NCBI GenBank assembly: GCA_017051695.1
Contig: JAFIDK010000007.1
Location: 124,001-188,000 of the forward strand
Reading direction: 5' to 3'
Length of the DNA: 64,000 nt
Source of the DNA: Algoriphagus aestuarii
GTDB lineage: Bacteria; Bacteroidota; Bacteroidia; Cytophagales; Cyclobacteriaceae
Shown here: positions 36,831 through 45,087 of the stretch, one piece after another
Layout: every line of letters starts with the position of its first letter
Numbering within the stretch: position 1 is the stretch's first letter
Translations under genes and position numbers: made by a program
Notes under the pieces: model-generated
The model's database searches: none
Seen by the model: only the letters and a program-made list of their open reading frames with translations
What the model was told of the DNA's origin: nothing

Positions 36831-37847
36831 ATGTACGGATTTCTTATCGCAGTAGGAGTTCTTTTATTACTATCTATTATCTGGATGGTATATAGAATTC
36901 AGTCCTTGGTTTCTGTAGTGAAAGGATCAAACAAAAAGATCGCTACAGGAAGTAATAAGGTGAATGCAATTTTATTTGTTCTTTTCTTGGTGGGTACCGG
37001 AGTTTTGATGTTTTGGTATTCCATCAAAGAATTTGATAACTACGAATTACCGGTTGCCTCTGAGCATGGGGTAGTGACAGATGGTTTGTTTTGGGTTACC
37101 ATGGCAGTGACTGGCGTAGTATTCTTGATTACTCACGTATTGCTATTTATTTTCCCTTACAAGTATCAATACAAAGAAGACCGAAAAGCATCTTTCTATC
37201 CTGATAACAATAAGCTAGAAATCATTTGGACCTTGGTTCCAGGTGTTGTTTTAGCTGGATTGGTAATCACTGGTTGGATGGCTTGGTCTGATATCACAGC
37301 TCCTGCACCGGAAAATGCCCATGTGGTAGAAATCATGGGGTCTCAGTTCCAATGGGATGTGAGATATCCAGGAAAAGACAATGTATTGGGAGATTATGAT
37401 TACAGACTTACATCGGCTACCAATGCACATGGTGTAGACTTCACCGATAAAAACGCGATGGATGATTTTCCTTCTCCTGTTGTGGTCATTCCTAAAGGAG
37501 AGCCTGTTTTATTCAAAATCAGAGCAAGAGATGTGTTGCACTCTGTTTTTGCTCCTCATATGAGATTGAAAATGGATGCGGTGCCAGGTATGCCTACCAG
37601 ATTCTGGTTTGTTCCTACCAAGACTACTGCAGAAATGCGTGAAGAAACCGGAAATCCTGAATTTGAATATGAAATCGCTTGTACTGAGATCTGTGGTAGA
37701 GGACATTTTTCTATGAGGAAAATTATACAAGTAGTAGAGCCGGAAGAGTACCAGAAATGGTTTGCAGAACAAAGATCTTTTATTCAGATGAATCCTTCTT
37801 TAGCTGAAGGTATTCCTGCTGAGGTCAAAGAACTTGCAGAAAATTAA
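36831..37847 (+). CDS. coxB: Cytochrome c oxidase subunit II
   Basis: 338 residues. Two or three N-terminal membrane helices (about 3-18, 45-65 and 83-105), another hydrophobic segment near 135-155, then the periplasmic cupredoxin domain with the CuA site 'CTEICGRGHFSM' (C284, C288, H292, M295) and the upstream His in 'DVLHSVFAPHMRL'. No fused cytochrome c domain is present, so electrons probably come straight from ActA or ActE, as in the known ACIII-oxidase supercomplex. Confidence 0.94.
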   Translation: MYGFLIAVGVLLLLSIIWMVYRIQSLVSVVKGSNKKIATGSNKVNAILFVLFLVGTGVLMFWYSIKEFDNYELPVASEHGVVTDGLFWVTMAVTGVVFLITHVLLFIFPYKYQYKEDRKASFYPDNNKLEIIWTLVPGVVLAGLVITGWMAWSDITAPAPENAHVVEIMGSQFQWDVRYPGKDNVLGDYDYRLTSATNAHGVDFTDKNAMDDFPSPVVVIPKGEPVLFKIRARDVLHSVFAPHMRLKMDAVPGMPTRFWFVPTKTTAEMREETGNPEFEYEIACTEICGRGHFSMRKIIQVVEPEEYQKWFAEQRSFIQMNPSLAEGIPAEVKELAEN

Positions 37848-37879
37848 TTTAGCGAAGGTAATTAACAAAATTAGAGATT

Positions 37880-39766
37880 ATGTCAACAGCATCTGTCGCA
37901 AGTCATGAATCAGCTCACGATGATCACCACGATCATGAGCATCATGATAATTTTGTAACAAAATATATATTTACTACTGATCACAAAATGATCGGTAAGC
38001 AGTTCTTGGTTACAGGTATTTTCTGGGCATTGATAGGAGGGTTCCTTTCCATCCTGTTCAGATTACAACTTGGTTTCCCGGATATGAGCCTTGAGTTTCT
38101 TCGTCCTCTTTTGGGAGGTTGGCTGGATGAAGCTGGTAAATTAGATCCAACATTCTACTTGGCCCTTGTGACGATGCATGGTACCATCATGGTATTCTTT
38201 GTATTGACAGCTGGTCTTAGTGGTACGTTTTCCAATTTCTTGATTCCATTGCAAATCGGAGCAAGGGATATGGCTTCCGGATTTATGAACATGCTTTCTT
38301 ACTGGTTCTTCTTTGCTTCTGGTGTGGTCATGTTTATTTCCTTGTTTATCCCTACTGGTCCTGCTGGTGGTGGTTGGGTTGTTTACCCACCATTGTCTGC
38401 CTTGGAACAAGCAATTCCAGGATCTGGTCTAGGTATGACCTTATGGTTGGTAGCAATGACCTTGTTTATTGCATCTTCCTTATTAGGTGGTATCAACTAC
38501 ATCACTACAGTGATCAACTTAAGGACAAAGGGTATGTCTTTCTCTAGACTTCCTTTGACGATCTGGGCGTTTTTCTTAACTGCCGTAATCGGTTTACTTT
38601 CTTTCCCTGTATTGGTAGCTGCTGCTCTTCTATTGATTTTTGATAGAAGCTTTGGTACTTCTTTCTACCTTTCTGATATCTATATCAATGGTGAAGCTCT
38701 ACCTAATACTGGAGGTAGCCCTGTTCTTTATCAGCACTTATTCTGGTTTTTAGGACACCCTGAAGTTTACATTGTATTGCTTCCTGCATTGGGTATTACT
38801 TCTGAAGTTATCGCTACTAACTCCAGAAAACCGATCTTCGGTTATAAGGCGATGATTATTTCAATGCTTGGTATTACCATTCTATCTTTCATCGTATGGG
38901 CTCACCATATGTTCGTGTCAGGTATGAATCCGTTTTTGGGATCGATATTCATGTTCTTGACTTTGATCATTGCGGTTCCTTCTGCTGTAAAAGTATTTAA
39001 CTATCTAACGACACTATGGAGAGGTAACTTGATATTTACTCCTGCCATGTTGTTCTCAATAGGCTTGGTTTCCTTCTTTATTTCCGGTGGTTTGACCGGT
39101 ATTTTCCTTGGAAACTCGGCCATCGATATCCAATTGCATGATACCTATTTCGTAGTTGCCCACTTCCACTTGGTAATGGGATCTGCCTCATTCTTTGGTC
39201 TATTGGCTGGTGTTTACCACTGGTTCCCTAAGATGTTTGGTAGAATGATGGACGAAAAATTAGGTTATATCCACTTCTGGTTAACATTTGTGGGAGTTTA
39301 CATGGTATTCTTTCCAATGCACTACATCGGTATAGCAGGTTTCCCAAGAAGATATTACTCTTGGACAAACTTTGAGTTTGCCAACATGTATACTGATTTG
39401 AACATGTTTGTTTCTGCTGCTGCGATCATCACTTTTGCTGCTCAGTTTATCTTCTTGTTCAACTTCTTCTATAGCATGTTCAGGGGAAGAAAAGCAAGTT
39501 TGAATCCTTGGAGATCAACAACATTGGAGTGGACTACTCCACTTCACCCTGGTCATGGAAACTGGCCTGGAGAAATCCCTGCAGTTTACAGATGGCCATA
39601 TGATTATTCAAAGCCTGGAGCGGAGGAAGATTTTATTCCTCAAACTGTACCGCTTTCTGCTACTCCTGAATCAAACTTACCGCATGAACAAGAGCAGGTA
39701 AAACTTGAAATGGAGATAATGAAGGAAGAGGAAGAGGTTTTGGTGGCAAATGAATCCAAACACTAA
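37880..39766 (+). CDS. coxA: Cytochrome c oxidase subunit I
   Basis: 628 residues, twelve-helix heme-copper oxidase core. Visible ligands: 'TMHGTIMVFF' (heme a His), 'GHPEVYIVLLP' (CuB His with the cross-linked Tyr of A-type oxidases), 'WAHHMFVSG' (CuB His pair), 'HDTYFVVAHFHLV' (heme a3 and a His). The N-terminus is unusually His/Asp-rich ('ESAHDDHHDHEHHDN', residues about 10-24). It reduces oxygen to water and pumps protons. The gene end overlaps ctaA by 17 bases. Confidence 0.95.
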   Translation: MSTASVASHESAHDDHHDHEHHDNFVTKYIFTTDHKMIGKQFLVTGIFWALIGGFLSILFRLQLGFPDMSLEFLRPLLGGWLDEAGKLDPTFYLALVTMHGTIMVFFVLTAGLSGTFSNFLIPLQIGARDMASGFMNMLSYWFFFASGVVMFISLFIPTGPAGGGWVVYPPLSALEQAIPGSGLGMTLWLVAMTLFIASSLLGGINYITTVINLRTKGMSFSRLPLTIWAFFLTAVIGLLSFPVLVAAALLLIFDRSFGTSFYLSDIYINGEALPNTGGSPVLYQHLFWFLGHPEVYIVLLPALGITSEVIATNSRKPIFGYKAMIISMLGITILSFIVWAHHMFVSGMNPFLGSIFMFLTLIIAVPSAVKVFNYLTTLWRGNLIFTPAMLFSIGLVSFFISGGLTGIFLGNSAIDIQLHDTYFVVAHFHLVMGSASFFGLLAGVYHWFPKMFGRMMDEKLGYIHFWLTFVGVYMVFFPMHYIGIAGFPRRYYSWTNFEFANMYTDLNMFVSAAAIITFAAQFIFLFNFFYSMFRGRKASLNPWRSTTLEWTTPLHPGHGNWPGEIPAVYRWPYDYSKPGAEEDFIPQTVPLSATPESNLPHEQEQVKLEMEIMKEEEEVLVANESKH

Positions 39767-40826
39767 TAAACAAGTATACAGCTTTCGCAAGATAAGTTTT
39801 CTTACTGTGATAGCTGTTTATTTTCTGATCCTTGTAGGAGGTATCGTCAGAACGACTGGTTCTGGTATGGGATGTCCTGATTGGCCAAAATGTTTTGGCA
39901 GTGTGATTCCACCAACTAGTGTGGAGCAATTACCAGATAACTATCAAGACATATACCTTCAAAAACGAATTGCCAAAAACGAAAGGTTTGTGGCTACCCT
40001 TGAAAAGCTTGGATTTTCTGAAACCGCTAATCAGATAGCAAATGATAAATCAATTTTGGTTGAACAGGAATTTAATCCTGTAAAAACCTGGATTGAATAT
40101 ATCAATCGCCTGATTGGAGTATTGATCGGATTCTTTATCATTTTGACAGTATGGAGATCATTACCATTGTGGAAGATGGATAAATGGATCCCGATTCTTT
40201 CTGTAGCCGCATTGGTCCTGGTGTTATTCCAAGGATGGATTGGTTCATTAGTGGTTTCTACAAATCTTTTGCATTGGATGATCACCTTCCATATGATGCT
40301 TGCAATTTTACAGGTTCTGCTGTTGATTTATCTATATCATCGGTCAGGCAATTTGCAAGCTGGAGATGGGGTGGAAATGGATGTGCCTTCTAAGATTGAA
40401 TGGGTATTGATTTCCGCCTTGGTGCTGATGCTGATCCAAGTGGTTTTGGGAACTCAAGTAAGAGAAGAAATTGATCAGATTTCAGATTCGCTTGGGAATA
40501 TGATGAGAGGAACTTGGATAGAGCAACTGGGAATACCATTTATTATTCATAGGTCTTTCTCACTCATCTTGTTGGGAATTCATTTGTTGTATTTCTTTTG
40601 GGCATTTAAGTATGTTCTTAGAAAATCCAGCATCACTTGGTTGACTCAACTTTTGATGATTATGGTGATTCTTGAGATTGCCTCGGGAATCGGGATGGCA
40701 TATTTTGCGATTCCAGCATTTCTTCAGCCCTTACATTTGTTGTTTGGGACATTGATAGTAGGAGTTCAATATTTATTGATCCTACAATTGCGAGAGCATA
40801 GACAGTATCGATTAAAAATAAATTGA
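39750..40826 (+). CDS. ctaA: Heme A synthase (COX15/CtaA)
   Basis: 358 residues, eight membrane helices, starting inside the coxA end. Hallmarks: 'VGGIVRTTGSGMGCPDWP' near residue 27 (with the conserved Cys-Pro-Asp-Trp), 'EYINRLIGVLIG' with the heme-ligand region, 'HRSFSLILLGIHL' and 'QPLHLLFGTLI'. It oxidises the C8 methyl of heme O to make heme A for subunit I. It sits next to ctaB, the preceding enzyme in the pathway. Confidence 0.93.
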   Translation: MNPNTNKQVYSFRKISFLTVIAVYFLILVGGIVRTTGSGMGCPDWPKCFGSVIPPTSVEQLPDNYQDIYLQKRIAKNERFVATLEKLGFSETANQIANDKSILVEQEFNPVKTWIEYINRLIGVLIGFFIILTVWRSLPLWKMDKWIPILSVAALVLVLFQGWIGSLVVSTNLLHWMITFHMMLAILQVLLLIYLYHRSGNLQAGDGVEMDVPSKIEWVLISALVLMLIQVVLGTQVREEIDQISDSLGNMMRGTWIEQLGIPFIIHRSFSLILLGIHLLYFFWAFKYVLRKSSITWLTQLLMIMVILEIASGIGMAYFAIPAFLQPLHLLFGTLIVGVQYLLILQLREHRQYRLKIN

Positions 40827-40828
40827 TA

Positions 40829-41734
40829 ATGAGGACAGTTGGAGTAACTGACCAAAGTTTATATCATTTGGTTATCACGAGGGCTAGGGCATATTATGAA
40901 TTGTTGAAATTCAGATTGTCAGCTTTAGTGACCTTTTCTGCTGTATTTGGATTTATTCTTGGTGATTCAGGAAGTTCATTTGGTTGGTCCAGTTTTCTAG
41001 GATTGGCATTAGGAGGGTTTCTGATTAGTGGAGCTTCTGGGGCTGCGAATGAAATCATGGAGCGGGATCTGGATAAATTGATGAAGAGGACTGAGAAGCG
41101 ACCACTTCCTTTACAGACCATATCACTGACAGAGGCTTATTGGTTTACCTTTATTGTTGCGTTTTTAGGCATAGCCTTACTTTGGATATTTACAAATCCT
41201 TTGACAACGTGGCTGGGAGTATTAAGCATGGTCTTATACGTCTTTGCTTACACTCCCTTGAAAAGAGTAGGACCCATCGCTGTTTTTGTTGGGGCTATTC
41301 CGGGTGCTATGCCTCCTCTTTTGGGATGGACTGCTGCTACAGGAAGTATTTCTTACGAAGCGTTGATCATTTTCGGGATCCAGTTTATCTGGCAGTTTCC
41401 CCACTTTTGGGCAATTGCCTGGGTAAGTGACGAAGACTATAAAAAAGCTGGGTTTAAATTACTCCCTAGCGGTGGCGGACAAGATCTGAACACTGCGATT
41501 CAGATAATGATCTATACGCTGTTTTTATTGCCTCTTGGGTTGTTACCAAGTTATTTCGGCTTGACAGGATTGAATTCAGGAATCGTAGCAACGGTCTGTG
41601 GTGTTTTGTTCTTAGCCCAGACATTTTCTCTGATGAGAGATTGTTCTAGAAAGTCTGCCCTTAAAATCATGTTTGGGTCATTCTTGTACCTGCCGATAGT
41701 TCAGATTGCATACTTATTAGATAAAATGCCTTAA
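40829..41734 (+). CDS. ctaB: Protoheme IX farnesyltransferase (heme O synthase, COX10/CtaB)
   Basis: 301 residues from the ATG at 40829 (a TTG two codons upstream lies inside the ctaA stop and is less likely). UbiA-type prenyltransferase with about nine helices; the polyprenyl-diphosphate motif reads 'AANEIMERDLDKLMKRTEKRPLP', where the first Asp of the usual NDxxD is Glu. The second motif region is 'WVSDEDYKKAG'. It adds a farnesyl group to heme B to give heme O. Confidence 0.92.
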   Translation: MRTVGVTDQSLYHLVITRARAYYELLKFRLSALVTFSAVFGFILGDSGSSFGWSSFLGLALGGFLISGASGAANEIMERDLDKLMKRTEKRPLPLQTISLTEAYWFTFIVAFLGIALLWIFTNPLTTWLGVLSMVLYVFAYTPLKRVGPIAVFVGAIPGAMPPLLGWTAATGSISYEALIIFGIQFIWQFPHFWAIAWVSDEDYKKAGFKLLPSGGGQDLNTAIQIMIYTLFLLPLGLLPSYFGLTGLNSGIVATVCGVLFLAQTFSLMRDCSRKSALKIMFGSFLYLPIVQIAYLLDKMP

Positions 41735-41735
41735 C

Positions 41736-42317
41736 ATGGAACAGGAACTGAAGTATGTAGATTTAGTAGAGCAGCCGATTTCCATGCACCCGAAGAAATT
41801 CGCGTTATGGTTATTTATGGTTACTGTAGTGATGATTTTCGCTGCGATGACTTCGGCCTATATTGTGAGACAGTCTGAAGGGAATTGGCTGGAATACGAT
41901 CTTCCACAAATATTCTGGATTACTTCCGGGATTGTGGTATTAAGTAGTGTGTTCTTGCAATACGGATATTATTCAGCTAAAAAAGATAACCTGGCAGGCC
42001 TAAAAATGGGCTTAATTGGAGCTGTGGTGCTTGGAATCGCATTTTTGATTGGTCAATGGTATTCTTGGGTAGCCTTAGTTGATGAAGAAGTGTTCTTTGT
42101 TGGGAATCCATCTGGATCATTTCTTTATGTTTTCACAGGACTTCATGCCCTTCACCTTATCAGTGGTGTGATATTTCTGATTATTGTATTAATTTCAAGT
42201 TTCCGTTTTCAAATTCATTCTAAGGCCATGGTCAGAATGGAGATGGCGACAACTTACTGGCATTTTCTGGGAGGGCTTTGGCTTTACCTGTTTATGTTTT
42301 TGCTTTTGAATCATTAA
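41736..42317 (+). CDS. Cytochrome c oxidase subunit III (first copy)
   Basis: 193 residues with five membrane helices. Subunit III marks: 'FMVTVVMIFAAMTSAYIVRQSEGNW', 'GLHALHLISGVIFLI' and 'ATTYWHFLGGLWLYLFMFL'. This short, five-helix form stabilises subunit I and its active site. It lies 1 base after ctaB, and a second, longer subunit III gene follows 26 bases later. Confidence 0.9.
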   Translation: MEQELKYVDLVEQPISMHPKKFALWLFMVTVVMIFAAMTSAYIVRQSEGNWLEYDLPQIFWITSGIVVLSSVFLQYGYYSAKKDNLAGLKMGLIGAVVLGIAFLIGQWYSWVALVDEEVFFVGNPSGSFLYVFTGLHALHLISGVIFLIIVLISSFRFQIHSKAMVRMEMATTYWHFLGGLWLYLFMFLLLNH

Positions 42318-42343
42318 AATAAAATAGTACAAACCAATAATTT

Positions 42344-43120
42344 ATGTCTGCGCATTCTACTGCTATTGGAGTAAGCTCAAAAAGAGGCATTTGGGGAGGT
42401 GGTAATGAACCTCTAAAAGCCAGCTATGGAAAACTCATGATGTGGTTCTTCCTACTCTCCGACATCTTCACTTTTGCTGCGTTTCTGATTACTTATCTTT
42501 CGATAAGAGTAAGTTATCCAGCTTATGCCGGCCCAGCCGCTGATTTTGTAGGATCTAATGAATATTGGCCAGTACCGGAATTGGTATTTGATGCCATCCC
42601 TTTTGTACATGGAATCCATGCTCCTTTGGTATTTGTGGGTATCATGACCTTCATTTTGATTTCATCTTCTGTGACAATGGTATTGGCAGTAGAGGCGGGT
42701 CATAGAAATGATAGAAATGATGTAGTGAAATGGTTGTTGTGGACGATATTAGGTGGTGCTACATTTTTGGGTTGTCAAGCATGGGAGTGGAATCACTTTA
42801 TCCATGGTACTGATGGCGGTAGTGCATTGACCTACATTAATTCTTTGAATAACCTTGTATCTGAAGTTGTTCATGGAGCAAACCTTACAGTCAATGAATA
42901 TGGACCTGCATCCTTTGCTCAGTTGTTCTTCTTCATTACTGGTTTCCATGGTTTCCACGTGACCATCGGTGTATTCTTGTTATTCCTTTGCTTCTATCAA
43001 GCAGCTGTAGGTATTTATGACAGAAGAGGACATTATGAAATGGTGGAAAAAATCGGTCTATACTGGCACTTTGTTGACTTGGTATGGGTATTTGTGTTCA
43101 CCTTATTCTATTTGATCTAA
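42344..43120 (+). CDS. Cytochrome c oxidase subunit III (second copy)
   Basis: 258 residues, five or more helices: 'KLMMWFFLLSDIFTFAAFLITYLSIR', 'FFITGFHGFHVTIGVFLLFLCF' and 'IGLYWHFVDLVWVFVFTLFYLI', the standard subunit III end. It is longer than its neighbour, with an extra loop near 130-180. Two consecutive subunit III genes are common in Bacteroidota caa3-type clusters. Confidence 0.92.
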   Translation: MSAHSTAIGVSSKRGIWGGGNEPLKASYGKLMMWFFLLSDIFTFAAFLITYLSIRVSYPAYAGPAADFVGSNEYWPVPELVFDAIPFVHGIHAPLVFVGIMTFILISSSVTMVLAVEAGHRNDRNDVVKWLLWTILGGATFLGCQAWEWNHFIHGTDGGSALTYINSLNNLVSEVVHGANLTVNEYGPASFAQLFFFITGFHGFHVTIGVFLLFLCFYQAAVGIYDRRGHYEMVEKIGLYWHFVDLVWVFVFTLFYLI

Positions 43121-43139
43121 GCTATAAAATTTTCAAACT

Positions 43140-43469
43140 ATGGAAATTCAACAAAATAAATCAACGCTGGAAGTTCATCCACGGAACGAAGAGAAAATTA
43201 AAAAAATCTGGAAAACTGCCGGAATTCTTTTAGCTATCACTGTAGCAGAATTCATCATGGCGTTTACCATGGATAGAGGTCTTCTACTTTATTTTCTCTT
43301 CATTGCTTTGACCATTTGGAAAGCGAGATATATCATGCTGGAATTTATGCACCTTGGAGATGAAGTGAAACCTTTGTTTTATTCCATCATTGTGCCTTTG
43401 ATTTTCTTGGTGTGGCTTCTAATTGCCCTGGCAAAAGAAGGATCTGAAATATTCCTGATGCGCTGGTAA
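43140..43469 (+). CDS. Cytochrome c oxidase subunit IV family protein
   Basis: 109 residues with three helices (about 27-45, 48-65 and 80-98). 'IWKTAGILLAITVAEFIMAF' and 'ARYIMLEFMHLGDEVKP' are typical of the prokaryotic CoxIV/CtaF family, small accessory subunits of caa3-type oxidases. It is the last gene before a strong terminator (43493-43525), so the act-cox message probably ends here for the most part. Confidence 0.88.
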   Translation: MEIQQNKSTLEVHPRNEEKIKKIWKTAGILLAITVAEFIMAFTMDRGLLLYFLFIALTIWKARYIMLEFMHLGDEVKPLFYSIIVPLIFLVWLLIALAKEGSEIFLMRW

Positions 43470-43492
43470 AAAAAACAAAACTGAAAAAAGGC

Positions 43493-43525
43493 AGGTTGAA
43501 GTGAGACACTTCAACCTTCTTTTTT
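43493..43525 (+). terminator. Terminator between subunit IV and sco
   Basis: A perfect 11-bp stem AGGTTGAAGTG/CACTTCAACCT with an AGA loop, then TCTTTTTT. Its T-run ends 14 bases before the sco ATG, so sco is either read through or has a promoter I could not see. Confidence 0.85.
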
Positions 43526-43538
43526 GTTAAGATTTATT

Positions 43539-44207
43539 ATGAGAGGAATACGGATTTTACAGGGAATGGTCTTGGTGTGTATCTTATTGATACCAGTTCT
43601 CATATTCATGTTTCTAAAGGGATTTGGTACAAATACCTACGAAATCCCGGTTTATTATCAGAACGGTACCCAAAACCCATTTAAGGAATGTGCTGTCTCT
43701 GATTCATCACAACATTATATTCCGGATTTTACTTTTATCAACCAGGAGGGAAAGCCTGCAGGTAAAGCCGATATGGAAGGGAAAATCACCATTGTTGATT
43801 TTTTCTTTACCTCTTGCCCGAGTATTTGTCCTGTAATGTCTGAGGAAATGGAGCGTGTGAATGATATGTTTCGGGATGAACCTAGAGTACAGATTCTTTC
43901 GATCAGCATTGATCCTGAGTTTGATACTCCGGAAATTCTAAAGGAATATGCCGAAAAGCACCATGCAGAATCAGGAAAATGGGATTTTCTTTCTGGTGAC
44001 AAGCTAACAACTTATGAATTGGCACGTTGTGGATTTGTAATTCCTGCTTTGGACGGAATGGGAATCCCTGACGATTTTGTACATAGTGATAAATTTACAC
44101 TAGTCGATGAGCAGGGTAGAATCAGAGGATATTACAGTGGTACAAGCAGAGAAGATGTGGATCTGTTGATGTTAGAGACAAAAATACTATTACATGGAAA
44201 CCAATAA
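43539..44207 (+). CDS. SCO1/SenC family copper-delivery protein
   Basis: 222 residues from the ATG at 43539; an in-frame TTG at 43524 falls inside the terminator T-run. One N-terminal membrane helix (about 8-27) and a periplasmic thioredoxin-like domain with the copper ligands C93-x3-C97 ('TSCPSICPV') and a His in 'DDFVHSDKF' (near 177). It loads copper into the CuA site of subunit II. The gene end overlaps the next by 14 bases. Confidence 0.92.
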   Translation: MRGIRILQGMVLVCILLIPVLIFMFLKGFGTNTYEIPVYYQNGTQNPFKECAVSDSSQHYIPDFTFINQEGKPAGKADMEGKITIVDFFFTSCPSICPVMSEEMERVNDMFRDEPRVQILSISIDPEFDTPEILKEYAEKHHAESGKWDFLSGDKLTTYELARCGFVIPALDGMGIPDDFVHSDKFTLVDEQGRIRGYYSGTSREDVDLLMLETKILLHGNQ

Positions 44208-44748
44208 ATCTACCTTACTTCAAAATGAGGGTAAAGTAAAAAACTGGATAATTGCAATTTCTGTAATTATTCCGGTGGCAGTAGCTGTTTTATTGTTTAT
44301 GCCTGCCAAAGTAGATGTAGGGAGTGATTGGGTTTATTTCTTGCCTCATTTAAATGCTGTGATTAACTCCGCTGCGACAATTGCACTACTTTGTGGCCTG
44401 GTTTTTATCAAACAAAAGAATATCAGTTATCATAAAGCTTCTATGAGTGTAGCTTTTGTCCTGGGTGCAATATTCCTCGTTTCCTACGTGGTGTATCATG
44501 GAGCGGCAGAAAGTACCAGTTTCGGGGGTGAAGGATGGATCAGGCCAGTATATTATATTTTGTTATTGACACATATTGTATTTGCAGCCATTGCTTTGTT
44601 TCCTATTTTGTTTGCGTATTATTATGGATATATGGATCAGCGTGAAAAACACAGAAAACTGGTTAAATTTGCGTATCCAATCTGGTTATATGTGACAGTG
44701 ACTGGGGTCATTGTCTATTTGATGATCAGCCCATATTATTTACACTAA
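44194..44748 (+). CDS. DUF420 membrane protein
   Basis: 184 residues, five membrane helices, with 'LPHLNAVINSAATIALLCGLVFI', 'YHKASM', 'SYVVYHG' and 'LLTHIVFAAIALFPILF', the conserved His-bearing helices of the DUF420 family (related to CtaM, an oxidase assembly factor of Firmicutes). A role in heme or copper assembly of the oxidase is inferred from family and position. It overlaps sco by 14 bases. Confidence 0.88.
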   Translation: METNKSTLLQNEGKVKNWIIAISVIIPVAVAVLLFMPAKVDVGSDWVYFLPHLNAVINSAATIALLCGLVFIKQKNISYHKASMSVAFVLGAIFLVSYVVYHGAAESTSFGGEGWIRPVYYILLLTHIVFAAIALFPILFAYYYGYMDQREKHRKLVKFAYPIWLYVTVTGVIVYLMISPYYLH

Positions 44749-44779
44749 ACTGACAAAGTTTAATTCCGTAAATTGAGAT

Positions 44780-45031
44780 ATGAATCGTTTGTTGAAAGTA
44801 TTCTTTGTAATTGCCCTTTTTCTGATCACGCAGGTCAATTCATTTGCGCAATGTGCCATGTGTCGTGCCTCAGTGGAAAACAACGTGGCCAATGGCGAAA
44901 CCAGCATAGGTGCAGGCCTGAACGCCGGGATCCTTTATTTATTTGTGATGCCTTATTTGATGGCGATGGTGATAGGGTTCTTTTGGTATAGAGCTGCCAA
45001 GAAGAAAAAAGCAAAACTTTCATTTCATTGA
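44780..45031 (+). CDS. Small CxxC membrane protein of the oxidase cluster
   Basis: 83 residues. Signal peptide or N-terminal helix (about 5-23, ending SFAQ), then 'CAMCRASVENN' with a CxxC pair at about 25-28, a second helix (about 50-68) and a very basic tail (KKKKAKLS). I know of similar short proteins next to sco genes in Bacteroidota but no assigned function. The CxxC pair facing the periplasm would fit copper or thiol chemistry in oxidase assembly; that is inference. It is followed by a terminator. Confidence 0.75.
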   Translation: MNRLLKVFFVIALFLITQVNSFAQCAMCRASVENNVANGETSIGAGLNAGILYLFVMPYLMAMVIGFFWYRAAKKKKAKLSFH

Positions 45032-45041
45032 TGCATATTGA

Positions 45042-45080
45042 AAAGCAAAGTTTGATCCAGGCTTTGCTTTTTTTATTTTT
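45042..45080 (+). terminator. Terminator after the small CxxC gene
   Basis: AAAGCAAAG and CTTTGCTTT form a 9-bp stem with an 11-base loop, followed by T7-A-T5. It closes the sco-DUF420-CxxC group and separates it from the kinase gene. Confidence 0.8.
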
Positions 45081-45087
45081 AGCCTAA

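Noticed and set aside
37880-37960. His/Asp-rich start of CoxA as a separate metal-binding peptide
   Set aside because: It is in frame with CoxA and such His-rich N-termini occur in related oxidases.
43524-43538. Earlier TTG start for sco
   Set aside because: The codon sits in the T-run of the preceding terminator; ATG at 43539 starts the membrane helix properly.
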